Of a stretch of 64,000 nucleotides of DNA, positions 8,207 to 17,744 are shown one piece after another. Source of the DNA: Bartonella sp. HY038 (lineage in GTDB: Bacteria > Pseudomonadota > Alphaproteobacteria > Rhizobiales > Rhizobiaceae); NCBI RefSeq assembly GCF_014117425.1, contig NZ_CP059726.1, positions 124,001 to 188,000 on the forward strand, written 5' to 3'. How positions within the stretch are numbered: the first letter of the stretch is position 1; every line of letters starts with the position of its first letter. The position numbers and the translations under genes were made by a program. Under the pieces are notes generated by a model. That model searched no databases, was not told the DNA's origin, and was given only the letters and a program-made list of their open reading frames with translations.

Positions 8207-9161
8207 GGGATAACTCCAAGAGGTTTAAAACATTTTTGAATGAGAGATCTGGATTATTGGTAAATGGGCTCATCAATGCCATAGACGCGCAGCCTTGAGC
8301 AAAATGAACGGCTTTTGGCAAAGGCATGTTTTGCAATTTACAAGCAACAAGCCCCGCCATCATTGCGTCGCCTGCGCCAGTAACATTGACAATATCCGTT
8401 TTAATAATTGGCAACCAGCCATTAGCACCATTTTTTTCGCTGTAAAATACCCCCAATTGGCCTGCACTGAGCACAAGATTTTGTAAACCTTGTTCATGAA
8501 ACCAATCGGCAATTTTTAATGCGTCATCTGGTTGATGAAACGCAATATTGCTCAATGTTTGTGCTTCTAATAAATTGGGTTTTAGCGTGTTAATATTGGC
8601 TAAAAGATTTTGAATTTTAGTGCATTTATGCGCTGAGACCGTATCAACAAAAATAGTTGGCAAATCTTTCTGGTTTAACAGCCAATCAAGGCTTGTTTGT
8701 TCCAAATTGCAATCGACCACCACAATATTCGCGGCTTTAATCGCATCCATATGGCTTGCAATCATGGTTTCATCAATGCGGCGAACAATATCCATGTCAT
8801 TAATAGCAATAACCATTTCGCCGTGTTCATCAAGCACTGAGAGATAGGTTGAGGTGTTTTCACCATCAAAACGCATGACGCGCGTCATGTCAACGCCAAT
8901 TTGCGCAGTTGTTTTTACAATATTATCGCCATAAACATCATTGCCAACTGCCGAGATAAGAGAAATATCAACACCTAAAAGCGCGAGATTATGGGCAATA
9001 TTGCGGCCAACGCCGCCCGAGCTATAGCTAATTTTACCCGGATTTGAATCACTTGGCTTTGGCGGCTGATGAGAGCGACCAGCAATATCAATATTAACTG
9101 ACCCAATAATAACGGCATTACCGATTTTTCGAGTATCCCATTGGCTATTCAATATGCTCAT
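8190..9161 (-). CDS. psuK: Pseudouridine kinase (PfkB/ribokinase family)
   Basis: A 323-residue carbohydrate kinase that phosphorylates pseudouridine to pseudouridine 5'-phosphate for PsuG. PfkB signatures are visible: SGGVGRN (48-54) near the N-terminus and TGAGDAMMAG (261-270) with the catalytic Asp and anion hole near the C-terminus. The assignment to pseudouridine rather than another sugar rests on the overlap with psuG and the nucleoside transporter downstream. I prefer the ATG at 9161 over the TTG nine bases upstream. First gene of the operon. Confidence 0.92.
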   Translation of the reverse strand: MSILNSQWDTRKIGNAVIIGSVNIDIAGRSHQPPKPSDSNPGKISYSSGGVGRNIAHNLALLGVDISLISAVGNDVYGDNIVKTTAQIGVDMTRVMRFDGENTSTYLSVLDEHGEMVIAINDMDIVRRIDETMIASHMDAIKAANIVVVDCNLEQTSLDWLLNQKDLPTIFVDTVSAHKCTKIQNLLANINTLKPNLLEAQTLSNIAFHQPDDALKIADWFHEQGLQNLVLSAGQLGVFYSEKNGANGWLPIIKTDIVNVTGAGDAMMAGLVACKLQNMPLPKAVHFAQGCASMALMSPFTNNPDLSFKNVLNLLELSHVYDA

Positions 9162-9568
9162 ATTTACCAACTAATCTACAGGCCGCGAATATCAATTTAA
9201 CCTTAATGGGTAACTCTATATCTAACCGCGATATCAAGGCCTTAGTGAATTGAAATATTTTTAGTGTAATGAAATTCAGAAGTTTCTAAAATACTTTTTA
9301 GCACTTTTGCAAATCAAATGGTGTAGCAGAATAAGATATCCACCTATTATTGTTAAATGAGCAAATTATTTTGCCATTTACAAGCTATTTTAACAAGGCA
9401 GACTTATTTAACAATTGTAATAAAGGGATCTGACCTTGAGCATTAAAGTTATTTTTATTTCGATGGAATTATGCAATATAGTTTTTAGCTATCTTTGCCA
9501 GCTCCTAAATCAAAGTCCAAAATGCTTTTTTCAAAAAAACTATAGCACGTTTCAAGCTGGTTGCAGTT
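9162..9568. other. Intergenic region, no gene seen
   Basis: About 400 bp of AT-rich DNA that must hold the psuKGT promoter (minus strand, near 9162-9260) and the 3' end of the barstar-like pair. I see no convincing reading frame, repeat or terminator. Confidence 0.5.
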
Positions 9569-10255
9569 TTAACAATAGATAATTTTGTGCTTATCCAATA
9601 TCGCCATGTCCAAATTTTCCAAGAGAGTATGACCGTTATTGGTTGGTGTTGATAACCTCTTTTGGGAAATATCATGATGTTGCCAAACAAAGGTTATTTC
9701 ATCGGCAAGACCATCTAAAAATCCATTAAACATCCCACAACTATCGCCTATGAACCCCCATTGATGATAAATGCCGAAGCCCACCTCGCAGCAAAAATCA
9801 AGCTCACTGAAAATGCGATCACCATGTATGGTGATTTCGTTCTCTTTAGGTTGAACAAATCCAAATTTTGCGTAAATTGTCATCAAATAATAGCGTTTCC
9901 ATTTATCCGATTGAGTAAGATATACGGGATTGCTTTTTGATAATTTAAGCAAATCATTGCCGAAACTATCAATCAATAAATATTCAAGATCAATAGCTGA
10001 AACTTTTAATGATGCAATATTGCCTTCAAATCTGGCATCAACTATTTTTAAAAAAACTTTATTACTAAAAGGTTTGCTAATATTTTTAACAAAAATACCA
10101 TCTTTTTTAATATCAATTACTTCTTCCATTGTGTAATTATGAAGTAATATAAAGCAAAATTCATCATCAATATTGCCTTTAATAAAAATATTTTCGGCCA
10201 ACATGAAAGGCGCGTCGGCTGTAATTGTATAAAAATGATAAGGCTTTATTGACAT
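9569..10255 (-). CDS. Barstar-like protein with N-terminal beta domain, degenerate copy
   Basis: A 228-residue soluble protein built like its upstream neighbour: an N-terminal domain of about 140 residues with no recognised family, then a C-terminal region resembling barstar. That region keeps the start (TIHGDRIFSELDFCCEVGF, about 142-160) and the VWQ strand end (190-192), but the barnase-binding segment is altered to GFIGDSCGMFNGFLDGL (167-183). The Trp and Asp of the family's FGxNWDALxDCLxDL pattern are largely lost. Its ATG abuts the neighbour's stop codon directly, so the pair is co-translated. Likely an immunity-type binding protein; the partner is unknown. Confidence 0.65.
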   Translation of the reverse strand: MSIKPYHFYTITADAPFMLAENIFIKGNIDDEFCFILLHNYTMEEVIDIKKDGIFVKNISKPFSNKVFLKIVDARFEGNIASLKVSAIDLEYLLIDSFGNDLLKLSKSNPVYLTQSDKWKRYYLMTIYAKFGFVQPKENEITIHGDRIFSELDFCCEVGFGIYHQWGFIGDSCGMFNGFLDGLADEITFVWQHHDISQKRLSTPTNNGHTLLENLDMAILDKHKIIYC

Positions 10256-10999
10256 TTAATCTATTCTTTCAAAATTTATATATTCACTCAAAATTTCGCA
10301 CATATAATCGGCGTGACTTTTTCCACTTGATGAATAGACACATATTTCAGCCCCTGTAGCCGAATTGCTATTGGTATCAATTAACATACGAGAGCGATTA
10401 TAGTTTTTCCAAATTATCGTTGTATCCTTTGGTAAATCTAGTAGGCAATCATCAAGGGCATTAAGGTTCCATCCAAAATATCCCCATTGATTAAAATTTA
10501 ACAAAAATCCTAATTCGCAATAAAAATCATAATGTCCATCAATCTCATTACCATCTAAAATTATTTCTTTAGGATAAATTAGCCGTTTCCATGATACGGT
10601 CGCAAGCATTGTGGCAAGATATTGCATCTTTTGTAGCGTATTAAAGCCTTTCCATATTTTTTGTTTAGGATCCTTATACAAATATAGATCTTTTGCAAAT
10701 GAACAGAGATTTTCTTCATAATCACAATCATGACGAGTATAGCGTAAAACACACCCATTATTGAATTTTTCAATCGCCTTAATGACAAGATATTCAGTGA
10801 TTTCACTGCCATTAATCCAAATGGTTACCGTAACCAGTTGATTTAAAAAACGATTAGGGTCGCTTTCAGGATTTAAAATAATAAAAACATTTTCATTAAA
10901 AAAGGGCGAATAAATAGTATCGATAGACTCTGCCTTAATGATTGTATCATCGGCAATTAACCTTATCCCATACTCAAATTTTAACTCTTGTTTGTTCAT
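10256..10999 (-). CDS. Barstar-family protein (putative RNase inhibitor/immunity) with N-terminal extension
   Basis: A 247-residue protein, well over twice the length of barstar (about 90). Residues 148-198 match the barstar pattern: LDGNEIDGHYDFYCELGF, then GYFGWNLNALDDCLLDLP (173-190), then TTIIWKN. In known barstars this helix, with its Asp residues, plugs the RNase active site. Residues 1-145 form a separate domain, also found in the next gene but not recognised. The start at 10999 has AAGG upstream, better than the ATG at 11041. No barnase-like toxin lies nearby, so this is an orphan immunity gene or a regulator of an endogenous nuclease. Confidence 0.75.
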   Translation of the reverse strand: MNKQELKFEYGIRLIADDTIIKAESIDTIYSPFFNENVFIILNPESDPNRFLNQLVTVTIWINGSEITEYLVIKAIEKFNNGCVLRYTRHDCDYEENLCSFAKDLYLYKDPKQKIWKGFNTLQKMQYLATMLATVSWKRLIYPKEIILDGNEIDGHYDFYCELGFLLNFNQWGYFGWNLNALDDCLLDLPKDTTIIWKNYNRSRMLIDTNSNSATGAEICVYSSSGKSHADYMCEILSEYINFERID

Positions 11000-11399
11000 G
11001 TAATTGCGCCTTAATTGCATAACCTTAAATTTATAAAGCATTTACACCGGAATATTAGAAAATGAACCGGTGTGTTTTAGTCTGTAATAGATTTTATTAA
11101 CATTGACTATAAATTTTTGATAAAAGCGATGATATTAATAAAAATTAAAGAGCGCCATTACTTTGTAAATATTATTTTAATTTTGCTAGATAAAAAGCAG
11201 CTCTAATTGAATTTGACGTTAATAATACGCAAGGCCGTAATGCCATTAATTTAGATTATTAGTAAAATAAAGAATTACCATTTGGAAAATTAATTGGTGT
11301 ATTATTAAAGGATATCCACTTTTTATTGAAAATATAGCAAATCAACTTAGCTTTAAGTTTATAAAATTCATCTTATTTGTGCTGATGTCGGATAATCAT

Positions 11400-11560
11400 C
11401 GGTGCTTGATGATGACTTTAAGTGAACGGCTAAGAGATTGGTAAAGGGTAAGCGCGAAAAACTAACAAAAGATTTTAACTTGATCGAGTTTAGTGCAGAT
11501 GAAAATTTTGGCAAAATAAAATATTCGAAGGTAAAAAAAGTTGAATTAAAAAAGCGGTAA
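11400..11560 (+). pseudogene. Possible gene remnant in a 590-bp gap
   Basis: The gap 11000-11588 has no intact gene. Within it a plus-strand frame ending at 11560 reads like the end of a protein (LTKDFNLIEFSADENFGKIK, then KYSKVKKVELKKR) and is preceded in frame by LDDDFK and two stop codons. It has no start codon or ribosome-binding site. It may be a decayed small gene; chance cannot be excluded. Confidence 0.25.
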
Positions 11561-11581
11561 AGGTGCATGCCTTTACCGCTT
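11545..11581 (-). terminator. Terminator of the amidohydrolase/DUF3100 operon
   Basis: Perfect 12-bp arms AAGCGGTAAAGG (11552-11563) and CCTTTACCGCTT (11570-11581) around a six-base loop. On the minus strand they are followed by TTTTT. The hairpin is 8 bp after the amidohydrolase stop. Confidence 0.9.
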
Positions 11582-11588
11582 ATTCATC

Positions 11589-12902
11589 TTAATTGCTTGA
11601 AAAAGATTCGAGCAATTCTAGATAGGTTTCTTTGGTAAGCTGTGGTTTAAAATCAGATTTTACTTTCTGTGCGCCTTCGCCATCACCATAAAGCAAGTCA
11701 ATCACCGTCATCGCCATAGCTTGTGCACAGCGAATATAAGCGGTGTCTTCATCAAAGATTTTATAATCCTTGCCATGCAAAGTGCCTTCAATGCCGCCGG
11801 CATGGGGGTGGGCAAGTGGTATAATTTGCGATAAATCACCCGTATCGGTACTGCCTGCCATGTGCTTACCTTGGCGAACACGGTCTTTACCTACCAATTC
11901 CTCGGCATTTTTTTCAAAAAACGCATTAATATTGCCATCATTATTAAGCGGTAAATAACCTGGAAGATCTTCAATTTCTACTTCCGCACCAATTGCCATT
12001 GCACCAGCTTTTAACGCACGATCAATTTTTTTATTGGCATCAATCATCGCGTCAATGTTGGCAGCACGCACATAGCTTTCCATGCGCACATCACTTGGCA
12101 CAACATTAACCAAATCTCCGCCCTTAGTGATAATTGGGTGAAAGCGCACATTGTCTTGATCTTTGAATGTATCACGAATAGCATTAACCCCCATAATGCC
12201 CATCATAGCGGCATTAAGAGCATTAACACCTTCATAAGGCGCGGCGGCAGCATGGGCAGGTTGACCTTTATAGGTGATTAATTTACCGATAAAGCCATTG
12301 CTAGTGGTTGATAATTGTAAATAACGCTCATGCTTATTATCGGGCACAACATGCATTTGAATGGCCATATCAACATCATCAAAAGCACCAAGGCGGATAA
12401 GCTCAGCCTTACCACCAAGATATTTAATCTTGCCTTGTTGGCGCAATTTATTGCGATAGGCAATTTCGACATATTCTTCGGCCGGAACAGCAAATAAAAC
12501 CACATCGCCACTTAAATGTTCCATGGCATCAGCATCTTGCAAACCCATGCCAACCGCAATCATTGTAGCAATCTGCACATTATGCCCGCAGCAATGGGCA
12601 GCGCCCGTAAGTTCATCTGCATTTGGGTGTTCATGACAGATAATTGCATCTAATTCGCCAATGACAGCAACACTATGATCAGAATTTTTGCCCTTTAACC
12701 GAGCTTTTACACCGGTGAGCGCCAATTCTTTTTCATAAGGCAATTGCATGCGCTTAAAGGTTTCTTCTACTTTGGCAGCAGTTTTAACTTCCTTATAGCC
12801 AAGCTCCGGCTCATGATAAATGGCGCGGCCAAGGGCAAGAATATCATCGCGGCGCGCTTCAATTGCTGCGCAGACTTTCTTTTTCAGTTCTTCTTTATTC
12901 AT
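11589..12902 (-). CDS. M20-family metal-dependent amidohydrolase (AbgB-like)
   Basis: A 437-residue M20D-type hydrolase expected to remove an acyl or aryl group from an amino-acid conjugate in the cytosol. The metal-site signatures are GELDAI (82-87), AAHCCGHN (101-108), the acidic pair in VPAEEYVE (139-146) and HMAGSTDTGD in the C-terminal part. The dimerisation insert begins near STTSNGFIGK. GGAGG precedes the ATG. It is the last gene of an operon with two membrane proteins (12940-14198), so it probably hydrolyses the compound that system imports. The substrate cannot be read from sequence; N-acyl amino acids or p-aminobenzoyl-glutamate-like amides are candidates. Confidence 0.85.
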   Translation of the reverse strand: MNKEELKKKVCAAIEARRDDILALGRAIYHEPELGYKEVKTAAKVEETFKRMQLPYEKELALTGVKARLKGKNSDHSVAVIGELDAIICHEHPNADELTGAAHCCGHNVQIATMIAVGMGLQDADAMEHLSGDVVLFAVPAEEYVEIAYRNKLRQQGKIKYLGGKAELIRLGAFDDVDMAIQMHVVPDNKHERYLQLSTTSNGFIGKLITYKGQPAHAAAAPYEGVNALNAAMMGIMGVNAIRDTFKDQDNVRFHPIITKGGDLVNVVPSDVRMESYVRAANIDAMIDANKKIDRALKAGAMAIGAEVEIEDLPGYLPLNNDGNINAFFEKNAEELVGKDRVRQGKHMAGSTDTGDLSQIIPLAHPHAGGIEGTLHGKDYKIFDEDTAYIRCAQAMAMTVIDLLYGDGEGAQKVKSDFKPQLTKETYLELLESFSSN

Positions 12903-12939
12903 TATAACACCTCCAAAAATATCTTGTTGGCTTTAAAGT

Positions 12940-13392
12940 TTAAATTGCGCCTTCAAGATGTAATGCCCATTGGGCAAGCAATGTCGCACAAATGAATGTA
13001 CCTGCAATCACTGCAAGTGCAACTGGAATAATGCGCCATGAAATTCTTTTGAACGCTTCTAAATCCTTACCGATGGAAAGCCCTGCATAAGCAAGCACTG
13101 GCGTACAAATCGCCAAGAAAGGAACTTGTTTTACATAGGAAGTGATAATTTCGTGATAAGGGAAAATTGGGCTTGATACGAGGATAGCAAACGCAGAGAT
13201 CCATAAAATGGACGGTAACATGTTAAACAATGGCAATTTTGCAATGATATAACCGCAAATGCCAACGCCAATAATAATTCCAACACCGGTCAATGAAACT
13301 ACTATATCAACATCGCTATAGCCAATATAATGGCCAATAACGATCAATAGCCCGCATAAAATAGTAAGGCAAATAACTTCAAATGTACTCAT
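12940..13392 (-). CDS. Small membrane protein paired with DUF3100 protein (probable transporter subunit)
   Basis: A 150-residue protein with four to five membrane segments and short loops. Its ATG overlaps the stop of the upstream DUF3100 gene by 4 bp (ATGA), which implies translational coupling and a shared complex. I recall that a small partner of this kind commonly accompanies DUF3100 proteins, but I do not know a named family. The pair plus a cytosolic amidohydrolase looks like an uptake-and-hydrolysis module. Confidence 0.6.
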   Translation of the reverse strand: MSTFEVICLTILCGLLIVIGHYIGYSDVDIVVSLTGVGIIIGVGICGYIIAKLPLFNMLPSILWISAFAILVSSPIFPYHEIITSYVKQVPFLAICTPVLAYAGLSIGKDLEAFKRISWRIIPVALAVIAGTFICATLLAQWALHLEGAI

Positions 13393-14198
13393 TTTACCGC
13401 ACCTTCATTGTTATTATTGCGACCAAATAGGCGGTTTAAAAGTTGATAGAATTTTACAGCAAGGGGAAGTGAAATAAATAGTGCAAAATAAATGCCTAAA
13501 ATACCGGTCATCAAATTGGCAGCTCCTGCATAAGCAAGAATTTGCTCTTTCATTTCTGGATAAAACTCAATGATTGAACCTGATGCAGCAGCAAGCATAC
13601 TACCAGAGCCAACCCCCGCACCCATTGCCAAAGCATAGGGGTGAAAGATATCAAGGCTAGCAATTGCGCTTGCAAAAATGCCAATCCACACAGCGCCAAA
13701 AACGGTACCGCAAATATACATTGCCATAACGCCGCGCCCTTCAGGTGAATTAAGGCCATATTTTTCAGCAATAATAGCAATATTGCCCTCGCGATCAAGC
13801 GAATAGGTGGCGCCTATGGCTTCACGGCCCATGCCAAGCGCTACCGCAATTGGCATACCGATTATGATGGTACCAAAAAAATGACCAAATTCTTGAATGA
13901 GTAAGGCAAATTTTGCATTGGCAAGCTCGGGAAGATTGGGGCCAATACCAAGACCAATAGCGGTAATTAATGGAATAAGTACCACGGTGAGCATTTTGCC
14001 CGCATTGTCACCTTCTTTAAAGCTAATAATTTTCCATTTTGGAAAACTGATAAAGCCAGAAATGATCATGGCAAAAAGCATTGGAAAAAGTACAATAGCA
14101 AATTTGCCAATGGAAAATTTCATGGTGCCAATGGTTTCACATAGCACAACAACCAACAGCGCTATGATATGAAGTTTGACGTTTTTCAAGACAGCCAT
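13389..14198 (-). CDS. DUF3100-family membrane protein
   Basis: A 269-residue inner-membrane protein with about eight membrane segments. Gly-rich conserved stretches match my memory of DUF3100: GLGIGPNLPEL, EFGHFFGTIIIGMPIAVALGMGR (about residues 101-123), YICGTVFGAVWIGI and MGAGVGSGSMLAA. It is first in the operon, has GGGGAAG before the ATG, and overlaps the small membrane gene by 4 bp. Transport of the substrate of the downstream M20 amidohydrolase is an inference from gene order; no biochemical function is established to my knowledge. Confidence 0.7.
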   Translation of the reverse strand: MAVLKNVKLHIIALLVVVLCETIGTMKFSIGKFAIVLFPMLFAMIISGFISFPKWKIISFKEGDNAGKMLTVVLIPLITAIGLGIGPNLPELANAKFALLIQEFGHFFGTIIIGMPIAVALGMGREAIGATYSLDREGNIAIIAEKYGLNSPEGRGVMAMYICGTVFGAVWIGIFASAIASLDIFHPYALAMGAGVGSGSMLAAASGSIIEFYPEMKEQILAYAGAANLMTGILGIYFALFISLPLAVKFYQLLNRLFGRNNNNEGAVK

Positions 14199-14460
14199 AG
14201 ACTTCCCCTATTTAAAAAGATTCTTAATACATTCTTTTGAATAAGCGCAGACCAATATTCAACACAAAAATGTCATATTTCTTTTTAAAAGGTTAATTTC
14301 TACAATCAATGTGGTTTTTTTGCCTCGTCATGCTCTAAAACAGTGGTTATTTTGGTAAGCTAAAGCTAAAATTTAGTAGTTAATGCTAAAAGTTGCGCTA
14401 GCACTTAGATTTTCATTACAAATTTTTATGGTCCTGTAACATTGTTCTAAAGTTTAGACT

Positions 14461-14650
14461 CTAATCAAGATTTGCGTCTTTCAATGGCATGCAATTTTTA
14501 AGCTCATACGTCTTATTGATATAATTAGCCACCAAGTGATTAATGATGATAAGGTCATTTACCAGTCCTTCGGCACAAGTTCACAATCATCTAATATGAG
14601 TTTTAGCCCAATCAATTATTGAAACGATAACGCCGGGGAATCGGCTTTCG
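14461..14650 (-). pseudogene. Decayed gene fragment in the 14199-14731 gap
   Basis: One minus-strand frame reads PGVIVSIIDWAKTHI, two stop codons close together, then AEGLVNDLIIINHLVANYIN and a continuation to a stop at 14461. The two halves share a frame and look protein-like, suggesting the C-terminal half of a gene inactivated by nonsense mutations. No homology is recognised. The rest of the 530-bp gap holds the promoter region of the DUF3100 operon and nothing else I can name. Confidence 0.3.
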
Positions 14651-14731
14651 CATAAGAGCTAAAAAGGCTATTATAAAAATAGGAACTCGCAAAGGCACAA
14701 TGAGGCTAAAATAATATTCATAGGTTTTAGA

Positions 14732-15049
14732 ATGAATGACTTAATATTATTAAGTACTTATAAATTACTAAAAGACACATTTGGCGATGAACTACCAGAA
14801 AAATATTATGAAGCAGTCATAGTTTTAATGTCTGAGGGGTTATGCCATGAAAATCTTATTAAAGCGGTTGGATCTTTTAAAAATATAGGACAAGATCGGG
14901 TGGACTGCGATTATCCTAAATTTTTAGCAAAAGAAAACATGCAAAAAATCCAACAAACCGATGAATATCATGAAGCTTTTACCAAACTTCGGGATAATGG
15001 ATTTTTTGAATGGCTAGAAGAGCCAGATTTCCATGTCAGCGATCAATAA
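14732..15049 (+). CDS. Hypothetical helical protein (orphan)
   Basis: A 105-residue soluble, acidic, largely helical protein with no recognised domain (starts MNDLILLSTYKLLKDTFGDE). The ribosome-binding site is weak (AGG about ten bases upstream). It stands alone between the DUF3100 operon and the Sel1-repeat genes and is AT-rich. Size, acidity and setting fit the immunity-like orphans elsewhere in the window, but nothing specific supports a function. Confidence 0.5.
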   Translation: MNDLILLSTYKLLKDTFGDELPEKYYEAVIVLMSEGLCHENLIKAVGSFKNIGQDRVDCDYPKFLAKENMQKIQQTDEYHEAFTKLRDNGFFEWLEEPDFHVSDQ

Positions 15050-15165
15050 CCATGTTTTAATTACAATCAATTTGGGTGCAAATAGACTTTTTTACTTCAG
15101 CCTCAATTAGCTTTAGCCGTTGTTAAATCCATACCGCACCCGTAAAGCATATATAGCTGATAATG

Positions 15166-16341
15166 CTACAGAGTTTTTAGCGCCTCTTCAGCGTCCTTAT
15201 AGCCTTGTGCTGCCGATAAGCGATACCATTTTTCAGCTTCCGCCAAATTTTTACCTACAGCTTCGCCAATTTGATATAATTCACCTAGATTATATTGCGA
15301 TGCGGGTTCGCCTTGCTCTGCGGCTAAACGGTACCATTTTTCTGCTTCAATAATGTTTTTAGCAATACCATCGCCAACGCCATATAAATAACCTAGATTT
15401 GCCTGAGCTCGAACATTGCCTTGCTCCGCAGAAAGGCGGTACCATTTGGCAGCTTCCACTTTATCTTCTGCAACACCTTCGGCATAATCATACATATAAG
15501 CAACATTATGTTGGGCTTCTTCATGCCCTTGTTCACCAGCTAATCGAAACCATTTAATCGCTTCCAATTTATCTTCATCAACGCCATTGCCTAAATCATA
15601 AAAACAACCAAGACTAAATTGTGCTTCCACATCGCCTTGATCTGCGGCAAGGCGACACCATTTCAGTGCTTCTTGTAAATTATAGTCAACACCAACGCCT
15701 GAAACATAAAGTTTAACCAAATAAGACTGGGCAGCAGCTTCCCCTTGTTCAGCGGCACGTAAAAACCAAAATGCTGCTTGCGCACTGTCTTGCTTTAAGC
15801 CAATTCCCTCTTCATAAAGGCTACCAAGCACAAATTCTGCCTCGGCAAAGCCCTGCTCTGCAGCAAGGCGCACCAATTTTACCGCCTCTTTTTCATTATA
15901 GGCAACACCTTCACCTTTTAAATATAAACGCGCAAGATAGAGCTGTGCATTGGGAAAATTTTTTGCAGCCACCAATTTATAAAGCCTAGCCGCTTCTGCC
16001 TTATCCTCATCAACCCCTAAGCCCATTTCATAAAGCAAAGCCAAGTCAAATTGGGCATAGGCATAATCTTGATCGCTAGCAAGCTGATATAAGCGTGCGG
16101 CTTCAACATAATTTTGCGGCACAAGATCCCCATATTGGTATAATGAGGCCAAATTATATTGTGCAAGTACGTAGCCATTATCAGCGGCAAGATGCAACCA
16201 CTTGACTGCCTCTTCAATATTAACCGCAACACCCTCACCGCTATAGAAAATATAACCAAGCTGATATTGTGCTTCTGCATCGCCCTTTTCCGCTAAGTTG
16301 CGTAAAGCAGTTATATTCGCGTCATTAGAAAGCGAACCCAT
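15166..16341 (-). CDS. Sel1-repeat (SLR/TPR-like) protein
   Basis: A 391-residue protein made almost entirely of about ten 36-residue Sel1-like repeats with the consensus AxxWYRLAAEQGxAxAQxxLG followed by YxxGxGVxxDxxEA. Such repeats fold into an alpha-solenoid used as a protein-interaction scaffold. There is no signal peptide or membrane segment, so it is probably cytosolic. AGGGG precedes the ATG. The next gene upstream (16456-17630) is a paralogue of identical restored length that starts with nearly the same residues (MGSxSNDANI), so the pair arose by tandem duplication. Sel1 proteins occur in signalling, stress and effector/immunity contexts; the partner is unknown. Confidence 0.85.
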   Translation of the reverse strand: MGSLSNDANITALRNLAEKGDAEAQYQLGYIFYSGEGVAVNIEEAVKWLHLAADNGYVLAQYNLASLYQYGDLVPQNYVEAARLYQLASDQDYAYAQFDLALLYEMGLGVDEDKAEAARLYKLVAAKNFPNAQLYLARLYLKGEGVAYNEKEAVKLVRLAAEQGFAEAEFVLGSLYEEGIGLKQDSAQAAFWFLRAAEQGEAAAQSYLVKLYVSGVGVDYNLQEALKWCRLAADQGDVEAQFSLGCFYDLGNGVDEDKLEAIKWFRLAGEQGHEEAQHNVAYMYDYAEGVAEDKVEAAKWYRLSAEQGNVRAQANLGYLYGVGDGIAKNIIEAEKWYRLAAEQGEPASQYNLGELYQIGEAVGKNLAEAEKWYRLSAAQGYKDAEEALKTL

Positions 16342-16455
16342 TAAATCATCCCCTGCATTTTTTAACCTTGTACCTTTACATCAGCATCTATTCTGAATCT
16401 AATGTTACATATCCTTGTAAATAAGATACCCTTACCCCCGCTCATAGCGTGATCG

Positions 16456-17630
16456 TTAAAGGGCTTTTAATGCCTTTTCAGCCTCGCTGTCGCCGTACTC
16501 TGCCGCTAAGCGGTACCAGTGGGCGGCTTTTTCCTTATCTTGCTCTACGCCATCACCATTTTGATATAATTCAGCTAAATTAAATTGCGCGTCACCATCA
16601 CCTTGCTCCGCCGCTAAGCTATACCATTTAGCTGCTTGCGCCTTGTCTTGAGGCAAACCTTCGCCCTCACTATACATGTAGCCTAAATTAAATTGCGCGA
16701 CAGGATGTCCTTGCTGTGCCGCCAATAAATACCATTTAGCCGCTTGCGCCTTGTCTTCTTCAACGCCATCGCCATTATCATAAAGGGATGCAAGAACAAA
16801 TTGCCCTTCTTCATCGCCTTGCTCTGCGGCAAGACGCGCCCATTTTGCCGCTTCCATCAAATCTTTCTCAACATTTTCGCCTTCAAGATACATTTTAGAA
16901 ATAGCTAATTGAGCAGCTGAATTTCCGGTCTCTGCTGCCAAACGATACCATTTTTCAGCCTCTTGCATATCCTCGTCAATGCCCAAGCCATGTTCATAAA
17001 TATAGGCTAAATTATATTGGGCAAATTCATAACCTTGTTCGGCTGCAAGCTGGTATAATCTTAAAGCATCTTGGTTGTCTTTGGTTGCTAACGCTCCACT
17101 ATGATAAAGCGCTGCCAAATTAAATTGCGCAACAACATCGCCTTGCTCGGCAGCAAGACTATACCATTTTTCAGCTTCATTATTATCTTGGGTGACACCA
17201 TCGCCATCAGCATACATCACACCCAAATCGCATTGAGCCTCTGCATAGCCTTGCTCTGCGGCAAGAGTAAGCATTTTACCGCCTCTTGCTTATCTTGCTC
17301 AACCCCTTTACCGGTATCATAAAAACTACCAAGTATAAATTGCGCTTCGGCTAGACCTTGTTCGGCCGCAAGCTGCAACCATTTTACAGATTGCTGCAAA
17401 TCATAGGCAACGCCTTCGCCTTCAAAATACATTTTGGCAAGGTTTAACTGTGCATTCATCTCGCCTTCCGCTGCGGCAAGTTTAAACCATTTAGCAGCTT
17501 CTACCTTATCTTGCGCAACGCCGTGGCCTTCGTCATAAATGACCGCCAAATTATTTTGCGCGCTTGCATCGCCATTTTCGGCCTCACTGCGAAGAGCTGC
17601 GATATTTGCGTCATTTGAAGCTGAACCCAT
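16456..17630 (-). pseudogene. Second Sel1-repeat gene, broken by a one-base deletion
   Basis: The gene starts at 17630 (MGSASNDANIAAL, AAGGA upstream) and runs in frame through about three Sel1 repeats. It shifts frame near 17272, where a conserved Trp codon of the repeat (AVKW) has lost one base: TG is followed by CTTACT. The other frame continues LTLAAEQGYAEAQCDLG to a stop at 16456. Adding one base gives exactly 391 codons, the same length as the intact neighbour, so the deletion is recent or a sequencing error. As it stands the first frame yields a truncated protein ending near 17217, and the rest could be re-initiated only internally. Confidence 0.85.
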
Positions 17631-17744
17631 CAGATAAATCCTTGTATTTTTAAATTGTTTAAATCTCGGCATTTTTAAAACGCAAGTGTTTTGACCATAG
17701 AGTAGTTTTGCGACACTGTGAAGCTATACGCATTAAAAACATAC

